Assembly (NCBI GenBank): GCA_041687755.1 | Contig: JBDNJM010000108.1 | Span: forward strand, 8,389-72,388 | Direction of reading: 5' to 3' | DNA: 64,000 nt | Source: JBDNJM01 sp041687755 | GTDB lineage: Bacteria; Planctomycetota; UBA1135; GCA-002686595 | Shown here: positions 1-8,832 of the stretch, piece after piece | Numbering within the stretch: the stretch's first letter is position 1 | Layout of the letters: every line of letters starts with the position of its first letter | Notes under the pieces: generated by a model | Told to the model about the DNA's origin: nothing | The model's database searches: none | Seen by the model: the letters and a program-made list of their open reading frames with translations, nothing else | Made by a program: the position numbers and the translations under genes

Positions 1-469
1 CGACCTCATCGCCGGCGTGGGTGCGCGCCCGGTGCACCTGCCCCAGCGAGCCGGCCGCGAGCGGCTCGCGCTGCAGCGCATCGAAGACCTCATCCGGCGG
101 CGCCCCCAGGTGCTCCGTGAGCTGCGGCAACAGCTCCTCGAACGGCACGGGCGCGACCTGCTCGGTCAAGCCGGCCAGCTCCGCGCGCCATTCGGGGCTG
201 AGCAGGTCGCCGCGGCTGGCCAGTAGCTGCCCCAGCTTGACGAAAGTCGGCCCCAGCTCCTCGAAGGACAGCCGCAGCCGCCGCTCCGTCGGCAGGTCGC
301 GCACGACCCGCTCGGGATTCATGCGCAGGACCCGGCCGGCACGTGCAAACAGCCCGCCCAACCCGATCCGCTGGACGACGTCTCCCATCCCGTGCTTCAG
401 GAACACGGCCGCAATTTCCTGGCAGCGGCCAAGGTCCCGGGCGGTGCCAAACAGGTCGAGGACGCTCAT
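1..469 (-). CDS. UbiB/ABC1-family protein kinase-like protein, N-terminal part (runs off the window)
   Basis: The gene reads leftward from an ATG at 469 and is still open at the window edge, so only about 156 N-terminal residues are visible. It shows the ABC1/ADCK/UbiB hallmarks: the segment LGPTFVKLGQ carries the KxGQ motif (about residues 73-82), followed by LLASRGDLLSPEW and the Ala/Gly loop PLAAGSLGQVHRA near residue 140. These replace the Gly-rich loop of ordinary kinases. Family members are membrane-associated atypical kinases/ATPases linked to isoprenoid quinone synthesis. The neighbouring divergent genes make menaquinone, so a quinone-related role is plausible but inferred. The kinase catalytic part lies outside the window. 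Confidence 0.85.
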   Translation of the reverse strand, partial: MSVLDLFGTARDLGRCQEIAAVFLKHGMGDVVQRIGLGGLFARAGRVLRMNPERVVRDLPTERRLRLSFEELGPTFVKLGQLLASRGDLLSPEWRAELAGLTEQVAPVPFEELLPQLTEHLGAPPDEVFDALQREPLAAGSLGQVHRARTHAGDEV

Positions 470-593
470 GCCGGTGATTGTCCGCTGCGCCGCCGCCCGG
501 AGGAAGGACTAGGGGGCCTGGAAGCGCCATCCCGGTCCCGCCCGGACCCGAAAGCCGGACGGTCCGACGCCCGACCGCCGCTAACCTCGGGGG

Positions 594-1250
594 ATGACGC
601 CCGCTCCCCTTCTGCTGCTGTTTCCGACGGCCCCAGAGCGCGACGCGTGCCGGACGGCGTTCGTCGGCCGCGCGGGCTTGGCGGTCGAGCTGTGCGGCTT
701 CGGCCCGATCGTGTCGGCGGCGCGCACGGCGAGCCTGCTCGAGCAGGTGCGTCCCGCGCGGGTCGTGCTGGCCGGCATCGCGGGCGCCCTCGAGCCCGGC
801 CTGCCCCTGGCCGGAGCCCACTGGTTCGGGCGCGTCGCGCTCGACGGCCTGGGCGCGGGCGAGGGCGCAGGCTTGAGCGCCCCGCATGCCATGGGCCTGC
901 CCCAGTGGCCCGGGGCCCCCGGCGGGGCGTTCGGGCCCACCATCGAGGATCGCCTGCCGCTCTGGTGCCCCCCCGGCGCCCCGCGCCTCCCCGAGCTCCT
1001 GTGCGTCACGGCCGCCGCCGGGGACTCCGCCCAGACGGCCCATCGCCGCGTCCGCTTCCCGGCCGCCGCCGCGGAGGAGATGGAGGCCTTCGGTGCCGCG
1101 GCCGCCTGCGCTCTTTACGGTGTCGAGTTCGGCTGCCTGCGCGGGCTCTCGAATCTCGCGGGCGTGCGTGCCAAGAAAGAGTGGCGCATTGCGGACGCCC
1201 TGGAGGCCGTCCGGGCCGAACTCTCGAGCTGGCTGGAGGCCACCCCATGA
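594..1250 (+). CDS. mqnB: Futalosine hydrolase (MqnB)
   Basis: A 218-residue nucleoside phosphorylase-fold protein. In the futalosine route to menaquinone MqnB removes the base from futalosine, giving dehypoxanthine futalosine for MqnC. Visible family features are an N-terminal strand LLLLFPTAPERDAC, a glycine-bearing turn VVLAGIAGAL (about residues 56-65), and the substrate-site block EEMEAFGAA followed by RGLSNLAG near residue 183, corresponding to the EMEA and RGxSN motifs of the family. Length is normal for MqnB. The stop overlaps the start of mqnD by four bases (ATGA), so the two genes are translationally coupled and sit in one pathway. It diverges from the UbiB-type gene across a 124-base gap. 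Confidence 0.88.
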   Translation: MTPAPLLLLFPTAPERDACRTAFVGRAGLAVELCGFGPIVSAARTASLLEQVRPARVVLAGIAGALEPGLPLAGAHWFGRVALDGLGAGEGAGLSAPHAMGLPQWPGAPGGAFGPTIEDRLPLWCPPGAPRLPELLCVTAAAGDSAQTAHRRVRFPAAAAEEMEAFGAAAACALYGVEFGCLRGLSNLAGVRAKKEWRIADALEAVRAELSSWLEATP

Positions 1251-2086
1251 CCGCGCTGCGAATCGGCATCTCGACCTGCCCCAACGACACGTACGCCTTC
1301 GCCGGCCTGCTCACCGGCGCGGTCGAGGCGCAGGGTCTGGAGCTCGACTGGTGGCTCGGAGACGTGCAGCAGCTGAACGAGCGCGGCAAGCGCGGAGAGC
1401 TCGACGCCTTCAAGCTGAGCTTCGCCGCCGCGCTCGAGCTCGCCGCAGACCTGTGGATCTTGCCGGCCGGTGCGGCCATCGGATTCGGCGTCGGCCCGCT
1501 GGTGCTCGGCCCCGGACGGCCTAGCGCGACCCCCGAGGGCCAGCTCCCGCGGGTGCTGTGCCCCGGCGCTGACACCACCGCGCACCTGCTCTGGCGCCTG
1601 TTCCACCCCGAGCCCGTCGCCATGGACCAGGTCGTGTTCAGCGAGATCATGCCGGCGCTGCTCGCGGGCACCGCAGACCTCGGCGTCTGCATCCACGAGG
1701 GCCGCTTCACCTTCGCCGAGGCCGGGCTGCGATGCGTCGAGGACCTCGGCGCGACCTGGGAGGCCGCCACCGACGCCCCCCTGCCGCTCGGCGGCATCGC
1801 CCTGCGCCGCAGCCGAGGCGCGGACACAGGACGCCGCCTGACCGCCGCCCTGCAGGCCTCGCTCGCCTGGGCCAACCAGCACCCCGACCAGGCGCTCGCC
1901 GTCATGCGCGAGCACGCCCAAGAGTTCGACGACGTCGCGCTCTGGAAGCACGTCGAGCTGTACGTGAACGCCTGGACCCACGACCTAGGGCCCGAGGGCG
2001 CCCGCTCGCTCGAGCGCCTCGCAGCCTTGAGCGTGGAACGCGGGCTGCGCACCGCCGGTGCCGCCCTCGAGGTCCTTTCGATCTGA
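1247..2086 (+). CDS. mqnD: 1,4-dihydroxy-6-naphthoate synthase (MqnD)
   Basis: A 279-residue periplasmic-binding-protein-fold enzyme of the futalosine pathway. MqnD converts cyclic dehypoxanthine futalosine to 1,4-dihydroxy-6-naphthoate. The N-terminus IGISTCPNDTYAFAGLL is the classic MqnD start, with the substrate-binding ST-CPND stretch. FKLSFAAA, GFGVGPLVLG, PGADTTAHLL and a later DLGVCIHEGRFTF block follow in family order; the His of CIHEGR corresponds to the proposed catalytic His. The start is the ATG overlapping the mqnB stop; reading further upstream would run through mqnB in another frame. Only mqnB and mqnD are here, so mqnA, mqnC and mqnE must be elsewhere. Confidence 0.93.
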   Translation: MTALRIGISTCPNDTYAFAGLLTGAVEAQGLELDWWLGDVQQLNERGKRGELDAFKLSFAAALELAADLWILPAGAAIGFGVGPLVLGPGRPSATPEGQLPRVLCPGADTTAHLLWRLFHPEPVAMDQVVFSEIMPALLAGTADLGVCIHEGRFTFAEAGLRCVEDLGATWEAATDAPLPLGGIALRRSRGADTGRRLTAALQASLAWANQHPDQALAVMREHAQEFDDVALWKHVELYVNAWTHDLGPEGARSLERLAALSVERGLRTAGAALEVLSI

Positions 2087-2172
2087 GCCCCAGCCGGCGC
2101 CGCCCGCGCCGATCCCGCTCCACCTCGCCAGACCCGAGCCTCGCTCCCACCGCACCCGTCCAGGACGCCCCG

Positions 2173-2556
2173 ATGCATCAACGCCTGTTTCACCTCGCCC
2201 AGCCGCTCGCTTTCGAAATGGCGCGCGAGAGCGGCGCCACCACATGGGAGCCGGGCTCCCTCACGACCGAAGGTTTCCTGCACCTCTCGTTTGCCGAGCA
2301 GCTGCGTGGAACGCTGACCGCGCACTTTGCGACCGCCACCGAACTCCTGTTGCTAGAGATCGATCCCGAACGCACGGCCGATGCCCTGCGGGTCGAGCTC
2401 TCCCGCGGCGATGCTCTGTTCCCGCATCTGTATCGCGCGCTGGCCTTCGACGAGTGTCAGTGCCAGTGGCTGCTCGAGCGGCGCGACAGCGGCTGGATCG
2501 TCCCGGACCTCGGTGCGACCGCGGACGCGGACTTTCCCCAGGGCAAGGTTCTGTAG
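2173..2556 (+). CDS. DUF952 family protein
   Basis: A 127-residue protein with the DUF952 layout: RLFHLAQPLAFE at the start, then TTEGFLHLSFAEQLRGTL (the conserved T-EGFIH-S-A-Q block), LLLLEIDPERT, and FPHLYRALAFDE near residue 90. The family is small and widespread, has a fold related to ADP-ribosyl-handling enzymes, and has no agreed function. The ATG at 2173 puts the conserved strand at residue 3, as in relatives. It follows mqnD by 86 bases on the same strand, so it may share the transcript, but nothing ties it to menaquinone synthesis. Confidence 0.85.
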   Translation: MHQRLFHLAQPLAFEMARESGATTWEPGSLTTEGFLHLSFAEQLRGTLTAHFATATELLLLEIDPERTADALRVELSRGDALFPHLYRALAFDECQCQWLLERRDSGWIVPDLGATADADFPQGKVL

Positions 2557-2753
2557 CGCAGCGGTTCTCTAGCGCAGCGCGCCGCCCGCGCTGTGGCCCT
2601 CCGGCGCAACGGCCCGCGGTGCGCCCAGGCCCCACGCCTAGGCAATTGCCCCGGTTCCTCGACTCGGTACCTCTGCAGGTGGTCTGAGTGTCGGCGCCGC
2701 GAAGATCCGAGACGCGTTGTGGCACGACTCGCTACATGCCCGCACCCAATGCA

Positions 2754-2786
2754 GAGAGCCGCCCGCGCGATGCGCGGGCGGCTCTC
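2754..2786. terminator. Perfect 15-bp hairpin between convergent genes
   Basis: Bases 2754-2768 and 2772-2786 form a perfect 15-bp GC-rich stem with a three-base GAT loop. It lies about 200 bases past the DUF952 stop and about 75 bases past the stop of the opposing histone-like gene. No T-tract follows on either strand, so it may act as a bidirectional transcript-end structure rather than a textbook intrinsic terminator. Confidence 0.6.
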
Positions 2787-2811
2787 CTAGGGTTCCTGAT
2801 CGGGAACCGAC

Positions 2812-2853
2812 GGCGCCTCAGGCCCTGGGGGGGAATCGGGCCCTGGAGGCGCC
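2812..2853 (-). terminator. Hairpin directly after the histone-like gene
   Basis: GGCGCCTC at 2812-2819 pairs with GAGGCGCC at 2846-2853, and the stem continues inward as AGGCCC/GGGCCCT with single-base bulges. It starts nine bases past the stop of the minus-strand gene at 2862, an ideal spot for a transcript terminator or stabiliser. A smaller inverted repeat (GGTTCC/GGAACC, 2791-2808) lies between it and the next hairpin. Confidence 0.6.
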
Positions 2854-2861
2854 GTTAGGCA

Positions 2862-3047
2862 TCAGTCACCGCCGCCCGAGTCCCGCAGCTCAAGCATCTC
2901 CTTGCGGATCTCCTGGGCGTGGTTCTTCACGTCTTGCATGGCCTTGCGGACACGCGCGCAGGCTGCCTTGTTGCCGGTGGCGGCCTTCTCAACGTCGTCG
3001 CGGATGGCGCTGACGGACTCCACGAGGGACTGGTAATTCTGGGTCAT
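2862..3047 (-). CDS. Histone H1-like (Hc1-type) small DNA-binding protein
   Basis: A 61-residue protein, highly charged, with no signal peptide. Its core GNKAACARVRKAMQDVKNHA (residues 25-44) matches the Hc1 family pattern seen in chlamydial Hc1 and in short Bacteroidetes histone-H1-like proteins (xGNKAAxxRVRKxMQDLKxxA). Only the helical N-terminal domain is present; the Lys/Ala-rich tail of chlamydial Hc1 is absent. The ATG at 3047 places the motif where short family members have it; the upstream in-frame extension to 3263 is Pro-rich and unlike the family. A nucleoid-associated role is inferred. Strong hairpins follow the stop, suggesting a monocistronic transcript. Confidence 0.82.
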   Translation of the reverse strand: MTQNYQSLVESVSAIRDDVEKAATGNKAACARVRKAMQDVKNHAQEIRKEMLELRDSGGGD

Positions 3048-3625
3048 TCGTCGGGCTCTGTCGTTTAGGGGTTCAGAGGGGGGGGGCACTTTTACGGCCT
3101 GAAAGGAGCCTGGATGGGCCGCCGAACGGTCCAGGGGCTGCCGAGGTGCCTCACGGGCAGGAGTGGGGATACCAGGCGCGAGCCACTCTTGTAAAGCCAA
3201 ACTGCCCCCCGAGGAAAGGCCTAGGAGCGCGGTTGGGTCAGGGTTGTCCCTCGTTGAGGCCATGGCTTGGGAGCCCTCTCCGGGTGCCTAAAGGGGGCCT
3301 AGCTCTCCTCCAGCAGCCCCCCACCGACAGACCAACCCCAGACCGGGAGGATCGGCCCTAACGACCCCGCCAGGGCCGATTTTGCATTCTTGGAGAGCCC
3401 CGAGAGCCCCACTCGGAACACCCCAGGGCGCCAGGCGGGGGCCTGCGAACCGGCCTGCTCCCGTCCCGTTGGGCCGCTCGGCCGCTGGCTGCTCGCAAGC
3501 TGCGGCGCACCGTGCGAGAACGACATGGCTGCCGTTGCATGGACGGCTCCAGTACCGATGCCCTCGCGGTCCCACGCGCCGAACCTGCTCTACAAGCGCG
3601 CGAACCAGCTGCCCGCGAGCCCGGC
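3048..3625. other. Gene-free stretch with one terminator-like hairpin
   Basis: No credible coding sequence: open frames here are Arg/Pro/Ala-rich and lack family features. The right side overlaps nothing recognisable. At 3351-3380, ATCGGCCCT and AGGGCCGAT form a 9-bp stem with a 12-base loop followed by TTTGC on the plus strand, which looks like a plus-strand intrinsic terminator with no annotated gene in front. The left edge (3048 onward) should hold the promoter of the histone-like gene, but I cannot point to -10/-35 boxes. Confidence 0.4.
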
Positions 3626-4120
<495 letters not shown>

Positions 4121-4354
4121 GGTGCGAATCAGCGGTTGGGGGTCCGTGGGGGGTCGGGGGCGATGATCGGGAAGGTGCGGCCCGCGGACCAGCCCGCAAG
4201 CGCTCCCCGAGTGCAACGTTGCGGTGGATGAGAGAACGATGCACGGCGCCTTGGAGGGCGCCGCGCGGTGCGTCCGACAGGGCCTCGACACGGGCCGCTG
4301 GCTCGCATCGCTGCCCCGACGGTGCCTCGCGTTCGCCGATTCCCGGGCGCCCCG

Positions 4355-5161
4355 TCAGTTGGGCATGGAGCCAGGGGGCGTCCCCGGCTCGCGCAACGCG
4401 ATCGGGCGGCCAAGCACTTCGGACATCACGACTGCGCGCTTGAGGTCCGCCGCGTCGATCCGGCGGCCGAACAGGCTCAGTTCTGTGGCGACCGTCAGGC
4501 CGGGCACGACCCGGGATACGGAGCCGGTCAGCACCCCCGCCGCCCCGAGGCCGCTGGGCAGCGCGAGGAACCGCTCGCGCTCCAGATCCGCGCCGCGCTC
4601 CAGCGCCTCCTCAGCAGAGCCGCCCATCGCCATGCGGTCCTTCAGCGAGAGCCCACTCTCAAGATGGTCCTCGCTCAGGATCTTGGAGAGCCCGGTCCGA
4701 AGCTGCGGCGCGAGCTGGGTCGTCGGACGAACCCGAGAATTCGGCGTGGTGGGCAGCGGCCCGCGCCCCGCCCCGGGGCCTTGAGGGCGCGCCGTGGACG
4801 CCCGCGGTGCGCTGGGCTTGGTCGCCTCGTCGATCGCCTTGCGGGTCTCCTCCACCTGACCCTCGACCTTCTCGCTGACCTGCTCGAGGCCGCTCATCAG
4901 GTCCTTCCACAGGTCGCGGCCCTGCTTCTCGTCCGGCTTCCCGGAGGACTCACCGGAAGACCCGGACGCGCGCGTCGGGGGAACCATCTGCTGCGCAGCC
5001 TTCTGCTTCTTCTTGTTCTCCGAGCGGCGGCCAAGGACCGGCAGCCCGAAGAACGCAAGCAGCAGCAACAGCTGCAGGAGACCGCGCAGCAGCCCTTCGG
5101 GCTCGGACTGGGCGAGGGGCAGACCCTCAAGCAGACCGCCTTGGAAAATGTCGAAGCTCAC
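4355..5161 (-). CDS. Hypothetical membrane-anchored protein next to FloA
   Basis: A 268-residue protein I do not recognise. A hydrophobic segment at about residues 24-44 (LLRGLLQLLLLLAFFGLPVL) is followed by a basic stop-transfer (RRSENKKKQK). Then comes a polar, Pro/Ser-rich region with a charged helix (about 80-112, DLWKDLMSGLEQVSEKVEGQ) and a more ordered C-terminus (DLKRAVVMSEVLGRPIALR). It starts 19 bases after the floA stop on the same strand, so it is probably the last gene of the floA transcript. A role at the same membrane domains is inferred from position only. Confidence 0.6.
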   Translation of the reverse strand: MSFDIFQGGLLEGLPLAQSEPEGLLRGLLQLLLLLAFFGLPVLGRRSENKKKQKAAQQMVPPTRASGSSGESSGKPDEKQGRDLWKDLMSGLEQVSEKVEGQVEETRKAIDEATKPSAPRASTARPQGPGAGRGPLPTTPNSRVRPTTQLAPQLRTGLSKILSEDHLESGLSLKDRMAMGGSAEEALERGADLERERFLALPSGLGAAGVLTGSVSRVVPGLTVATELSLFGRRIDAADLKRAVVMSEVLGRPIALREPGTPPGSMPN

Positions 5162-5180
5162 AGGAGGACTCCTATTCGGA

Positions 5181-6233
5181 TCAGGCGTTGGGGTCGGTGG
5201 ACTTCGGCGAGGTGTCGCCGCCGATGCTCTCGCGCATCTGCGAGTCGGCCTGGATGTTGCGCATGCGGTAGAGGTCCATCACGCCGATGTTCCCGCTGAC
5301 CAGGGCGCCGGCCAACGCCTTCGGCACCTCGGCCTCGGCCAGCACCAGTTCGGCGCGGTTCTCCATGACCTTCGCCACGAACTCCTGCTCGGCGGCCACG
5401 GCCATCGCGCGGCGCTTCTCCGCCATCGCCTGGGCGACGCGCTTGTCCGCCTCGGCCTGGTCGGCCTGCAGCCGCGCGCCAATGTTGCTGCCGATGTCCA
5501 CGTCGGCGATGTCGATCGAGACGATCTCGAAGGCCGTGCCCGCGTCGAGACCGCGCGCCAGCACCGTCTTGGAGATGTCATCGGGGTTCTCGAGCACTTC
5601 CTTGTGGCTGCTCTTCGAGCCGATGGTGCTGACGATGCCCTCACCCACCCGCGCGATGACCGTTTCCTCACCCGCGCCACCGACCAGGCGCGCGATGTTC
5701 GTGCGCACCGTGACCCGGGCCTTGGCCAGCACCTGAATGCCGTCGCCAGCGACCGCGGCGATCTCGGTCTTGCCCGAGGCAGGGTTGGGGCAGTCGATGA
5801 CCTTGGGCGTCACGCTTGTGCGCACGGCCTCGAGCACGTCGCGTCCCGCCAGGTCGATCGACGCGGCGGTGCGGAAGTCAAGCTCGATGCCGGCGCGGTT
5901 GGCGGCGATTAGCGCGCGCACGACGCGCTGGAGGTTGCCGCCCGCGAGCACGTGGGCCTCGAGGTCGCGCTTGTCGATGTCGTCGAGCCGCGCCTGAACC
6001 ATCATCACCTTAGCGTCCACGATCTGTGCCGGCGGCACCTTGCGCAAGCTCATCGCCACCATGTCGAACAGCCCGACGTTGGCCTTCGTAAGCAGCGAGC
6101 GCACGTACAGATTCGCGTAGCGCACGAAGACGAAGCCGAGGAACACTAGGCCCAGAACGAGGCCGATGATCACGATCATCTTAAAGGGACCCTGATCCCC
6201 GATTTTGGGTGCGAGGAACGCGAGCGAGGCCAT
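5181..6233 (-). CDS. floA: Flotillin-like protein FloA
   Basis: About 350 residues, close to the usual FloA length (~330). A single N-terminal membrane segment (about 19-40, MIVIIGLVLGLVFLGFVFV) is followed by the SPFH-type domain. Runs nearly identical to characterised FloA are present: HVLAGGNLQRVVRALIAA, IDLAGRDVLEAV, LVGGAGEETVIARVGEGI, ENPDDISKTVLARGLDAGTA and SIDIADVDIGSNIGA. A charged coiled-coil (QADQAEADKRVAQAMAEKRR) precedes the C-terminus. FloA scaffolds functional membrane microdomains and is classically next to nfeD genes, as here. The start is uncertain: Met codons at 6248, 6233 and 6179 are all in frame, and none has a good ribosome-binding site. Confidence 0.94.
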   Translation of the reverse strand: MASLAFLAPKIGDQGPFKMIVIIGLVLGLVFLGFVFVRYANLYVRSLLTKANVGLFDMVAMSLRKVPPAQIVDAKVMMVQARLDDIDKRDLEAHVLAGGNLQRVVRALIAANRAGIELDFRTAASIDLAGRDVLEAVRTSVTPKVIDCPNPASGKTEIAAVAGDGIQVLAKARVTVRTNIARLVGGAGEETVIARVGEGIVSTIGSKSSHKEVLENPDDISKTVLARGLDAGTAFEIVSIDIADVDIGSNIGARLQADQAEADKRVAQAMAEKRRAMAVAAEQEFVAKVMENRAELVLAEAEVPKALAGALVSGNIGVMDLYRMRNIQADSQMRESIGGDTSPKSTDPNA

Positions 6234-6575
6234 CGAGGTCGAAAGCATGGACGTATTGGAGGCGGCGGCGCGCAGCGGCGCCGGGGTCGAGTCGACTGAG
6301 GTGGACGAGGTGGCCGAAGCGCCCGCGATGCAGCGGGGGTCAGGCATGTACAGTGTGCATGACTGTGGCCCGAATCCGGCGTGCGCTCAAGCCTTCAAGA
6401 ACTTCCCGGCTGCGGGTCGGCCCCCCAGTCCAGCTCGAAGCGCCGCAGGACGAGTTCGGACACCTCCGCCAGCGCGTCACGCATCGACGGTCTACACGCC
6501 CATCTCGGACGGTTGGCCCCTTCTTTGCCACGCCGAGCCCTGCTCTTTCGACCGCCGAAGGGCGGATCCCTCCGT
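6234..6575. other. Spacer between floA and the nfeD genes
   Basis: About 340 bases separate the nfeD stop from the floA start, unusually wide for this cluster. It probably carries a separate floA promoter and leader. The only protein-like stretch is a 29-codon minus-strand frame at 6395-6484 (starting MRDALAEVSELVLRR), too short to call. No RNA structure or repeat stands out. Confidence 0.4.
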
Positions 6576-7070
6576 CTACTCCGCGGCGGGCGCGCCCAGC
6601 GCCTCGGCACGCGCCACGACCACTCGGTTCCCGCGCACCTCGACGACCTGCACGGACGTCCCCGGCTCCAGGCTCTCACCCCGGCTGACCACGTCCACGC
6701 GCCGGCCATCGATACGCGCATGCCCGGCGGGGCGCAGGGGGGTGAGCACCTCCCCGCGCTGCCCGACCAGCCCGAGATCGCGGTCGTCGGTCGCGTCCTG
6801 GGCCTTGAAGCTGAGCCCGCCGTTGATCATCAGCCGCCCGAACGGCGTGTACGGCAGCAGCTTGACCGCGAGCGACACCACGATCGGGATCGACACGCAG
6901 GTCACGATCAGAAACGTCGTTCCGAAGGATCCGCTGACCTGATACGCGGTAACGACCGACGCCACGAAGGCGGCTAGGGCGCCGAAGCCCAGGAGGCCGC
7001 CGCTGGGGATCAGCACCTCGGCGGCGATGAACGCCAGCCCTAGGGCGTAGAGCAGGATCGATGTGGTCAT
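6576..7070 (-). CDS. NfeD-like short membrane protein (OB-fold)
   Basis: A 164-residue NfeD family protein lacking a protease domain. It has three or so hydrophobic helices in the first half (ILLYALGLAFIAAEVLIPSG, LLGFGALAAFVASVV, TFLIVTCVSIPIVVSLAV) and a C-terminal OB-like beta domain starting near residue 95, with the family core GQRGEVLTPLRPAGHARIDG and RVDVVSRGESLEPGTSVQVV. Short NfeD proteins partner flotillins at the membrane. The ATG at 7070 lies seven bases after the stop of the larger nfeD gene, so the two are cotranscribed. Confidence 0.9.
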   Translation of the reverse strand: MTTSILLYALGLAFIAAEVLIPSGGLLGFGALAAFVASVVTAYQVSGSFGTTFLIVTCVSIPIVVSLAVKLLPYTPFGRLMINGGLSFKAQDATDDRDLGLVGQRGEVLTPLRPAGHARIDGRRVDVVSRGESLEPGTSVQVVEVRGNRVVVARAEALGAPAAE

Positions 7071-7077
7071 GGGAGAC

Positions 7078-8646
7078 TCAGCCTTGTTCGGAGTGTTCGG
7101 GAGTCCCGGTCTTAGACCCTCCGGCCGGTTCAACAACCAGCCGGCCCGTGCGCAGCTCTGTCACGCGCACGGGAGTGCCGGAGTCTAGGGCCGCGCCGTC
7201 GACGCTGGCCTCGAACTCCACTCCGCCGTGATGGTCGAGCCGCACCTTGCCCACCGGGCGCAGGTCGGTCACGGCGCTGCCGAGCGCGCCGACCTGCACG
7301 GCCGGGCTGCTCTCGACGCGCACCGCCTCGCCGAACGCTAGCCCGCCTGCGGGCACGGATATCGCGCGGCGCAGCAGAGGCGTTTGCGGCAGGAAGCGCG
7401 ACAGGGTGATCGCGCCCACCGCGCCCAGGGAGGTCCAAACCACGGTCGTGTAGACCGCGTCGAAGGCCAGGCTACGGTCGAGGGCGTTGCCCAGGGGAAT
7501 GCCGGAGCCGAGCTGGGACCAGATCAGTCCCCCGATGATCAGCAGGCCACCGGTAATTCCCGCTACCAGCGTGCCGGGCACAATCAGCAGCTCTACGGCG
7601 AGCAGCACCAGGCCCAGCCCGATCACGGCGAAGTGCTCCATGCCGGCCAGCCCGGTCAGGTAGCGGCCCATCAGCAGCACGATGAAGCACACCACCGAGA
7701 GGATTCCGAACAGCCCGAAGCCCGGCGCCTGCAGCTCGAGGAACAGGAACAGGATCCCGCCCGCCAGCAGCATCGGCGCCAGCATCGAGAGCAGGCGCGC
7801 GAGGCGTTCGGAGCTCGTCGGCAGGAAGTCCAGCACCTCCGCGTTGAACAGCCCCAGCTTGATCTCGAGCAGTTCGTCGAGGTCCTCGGCCGTGCCATCC
7901 GACATGCCGTACTCCAGGGCCTCGTTATTGGTCAGCGAGACGAGCGTGACCCCGTCGGCGATCGTCCTGAGCTTGCGCACCCGGGCCTCGCGCTCGAGCA
8001 GGTCCGCCCACTCCGCGCCGTCCACGATGCGCGTCAGCCCCTCCTCGTCGATCAGCAGCACCTCGAGCCCCTTGTCGACCATGCCGGCGGCCAGCGCTCC
8101 GTTGCGGTCGTGGGCCTCCGCCCAGGAGCGCCATTCGCTGCGAAACGCGCTGAGGAACTTCTCGTCGACCGCCGTCGGACCCCCGGGGGTCATTAGGATC
8201 GGCTGCGCGGCGCCAATCACCGACGTCGGCGACATGTACACGTAGTCGCAGGCCATCGCGACCAGGGCGCCCGCCGACAGCGCTCGCTTGTCGATCCAGG
8301 CCACGATGCGCACGCCGTCGTCGCGGGCGCGATCGATCGCCTTCGCGATCGTCCACATCAGCTGCACCTCGCCGCCGGGCGTGTCCAGGCGCAGCACGAT
8401 CGTGGCCTCGGTCGACTTGGCCTCCTCGATCGCGCGCCGCAGCAGCGACAGCCCGCCGGAGTTGAGCTGCTCGTCGAAGCCCACCAGCAGCACGTCGGGC
8501 GTGGAGGCCTCCGCGGACTGGAGCATCGCCGGCGGTAGGCCCGCGGAAGCCCGGGCGGGGCTTGCGGCGAACAGCGCCCACCAGCCGACCAGGCACAGCA
8601 GGGCCCCGAACAGGCGCGAGCGACGGGCAGTCGGGAGGTTCTTCAT
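7078..8646 (-). CDS. NfeD-type membrane serine protease (ClpP-like domain + NfeD domain)
   Basis: A 522-residue protein of the long NfeD (1b) class. It begins with a signal peptide (LFGALLCLVGWWALFAASPARASA), then a ClpP/crotonase-like protease domain with RLDTPGGEVQL and the nucleophile Ser124 in ALSAGALVAMACD. Lys163 in AVDEKF is well placed for the Ser/Lys dyad known from the archaeal PH1510 protease. Several membrane helices (about 290-430) and a C-terminal OB-like domain (LGSAVTDLRPVGKVRLD) follow. Family members cleave membrane protein tails and cooperate with flotillin/stomatin proteins, matching the floA neighbour. The ATG at 8646 places the signal peptide at the very N-terminus; the longer reading to 8772 does not. 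Confidence 0.92.
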   Translation of the reverse strand: MKNLPTARRSRLFGALLCLVGWWALFAASPARASAGLPPAMLQSAEASTPDVLLVGFDEQLNSGGLSLLRRAIEEAKSTEATIVLRLDTPGGEVQLMWTIAKAIDRARDDGVRIVAWIDKRALSAGALVAMACDYVYMSPTSVIGAAQPILMTPGGPTAVDEKFLSAFRSEWRSWAEAHDRNGALAAGMVDKGLEVLLIDEEGLTRIVDGAEWADLLEREARVRKLRTIADGVTLVSLTNNEALEYGMSDGTAEDLDELLEIKLGLFNAEVLDFLPTSSERLARLLSMLAPMLLAGGILFLFLELQAPGFGLFGILSVVCFIVLLMGRYLTGLAGMEHFAVIGLGLVLLAVELLIVPGTLVAGITGGLLIIGGLIWSQLGSGIPLGNALDRSLAFDAVYTTVVWTSLGAVGAITLSRFLPQTPLLRRAISVPAGGLAFGEAVRVESSPAVQVGALGSAVTDLRPVGKVRLDHHGGVEFEASVDGAALDSGTPVRVTELRTGRLVVEPAGGSKTGTPEHSEQG

Positions 8647-8832
8647 GAGACTCCCGCGATCATAGACCCCGCGAGCGCCCCCATCGAGCGCTGCTCGCTC
8701 AGGCGCGCCCGCTGGCCTCGGATTCCGACAGCTGGGGCAGGCCGTCGCCAGCCGTTCATCCAGGCCCTCCATAACCTCAAGGGCCCAAGGGCTCCGCCCC
8801 CCAGACCCGTTGGCCGGCGCGCTCCTCCCTGT

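Noticed and set aside
3048..3400. GAGGAAAG-like stretch near 3207 suggesting RNase P RNA
   Set aside because: The conserved 3' half (ACAGAA...GGCTTA type) is missing and the interval is too short for an RNase P RNA.
6395..6484. 29-codon minus-strand frame with protein-like composition (MRDALAEVSELVLRR...)
   Set aside because: Too short and without homology evidence or ribosome-binding site; noted only as a possible leader peptide.
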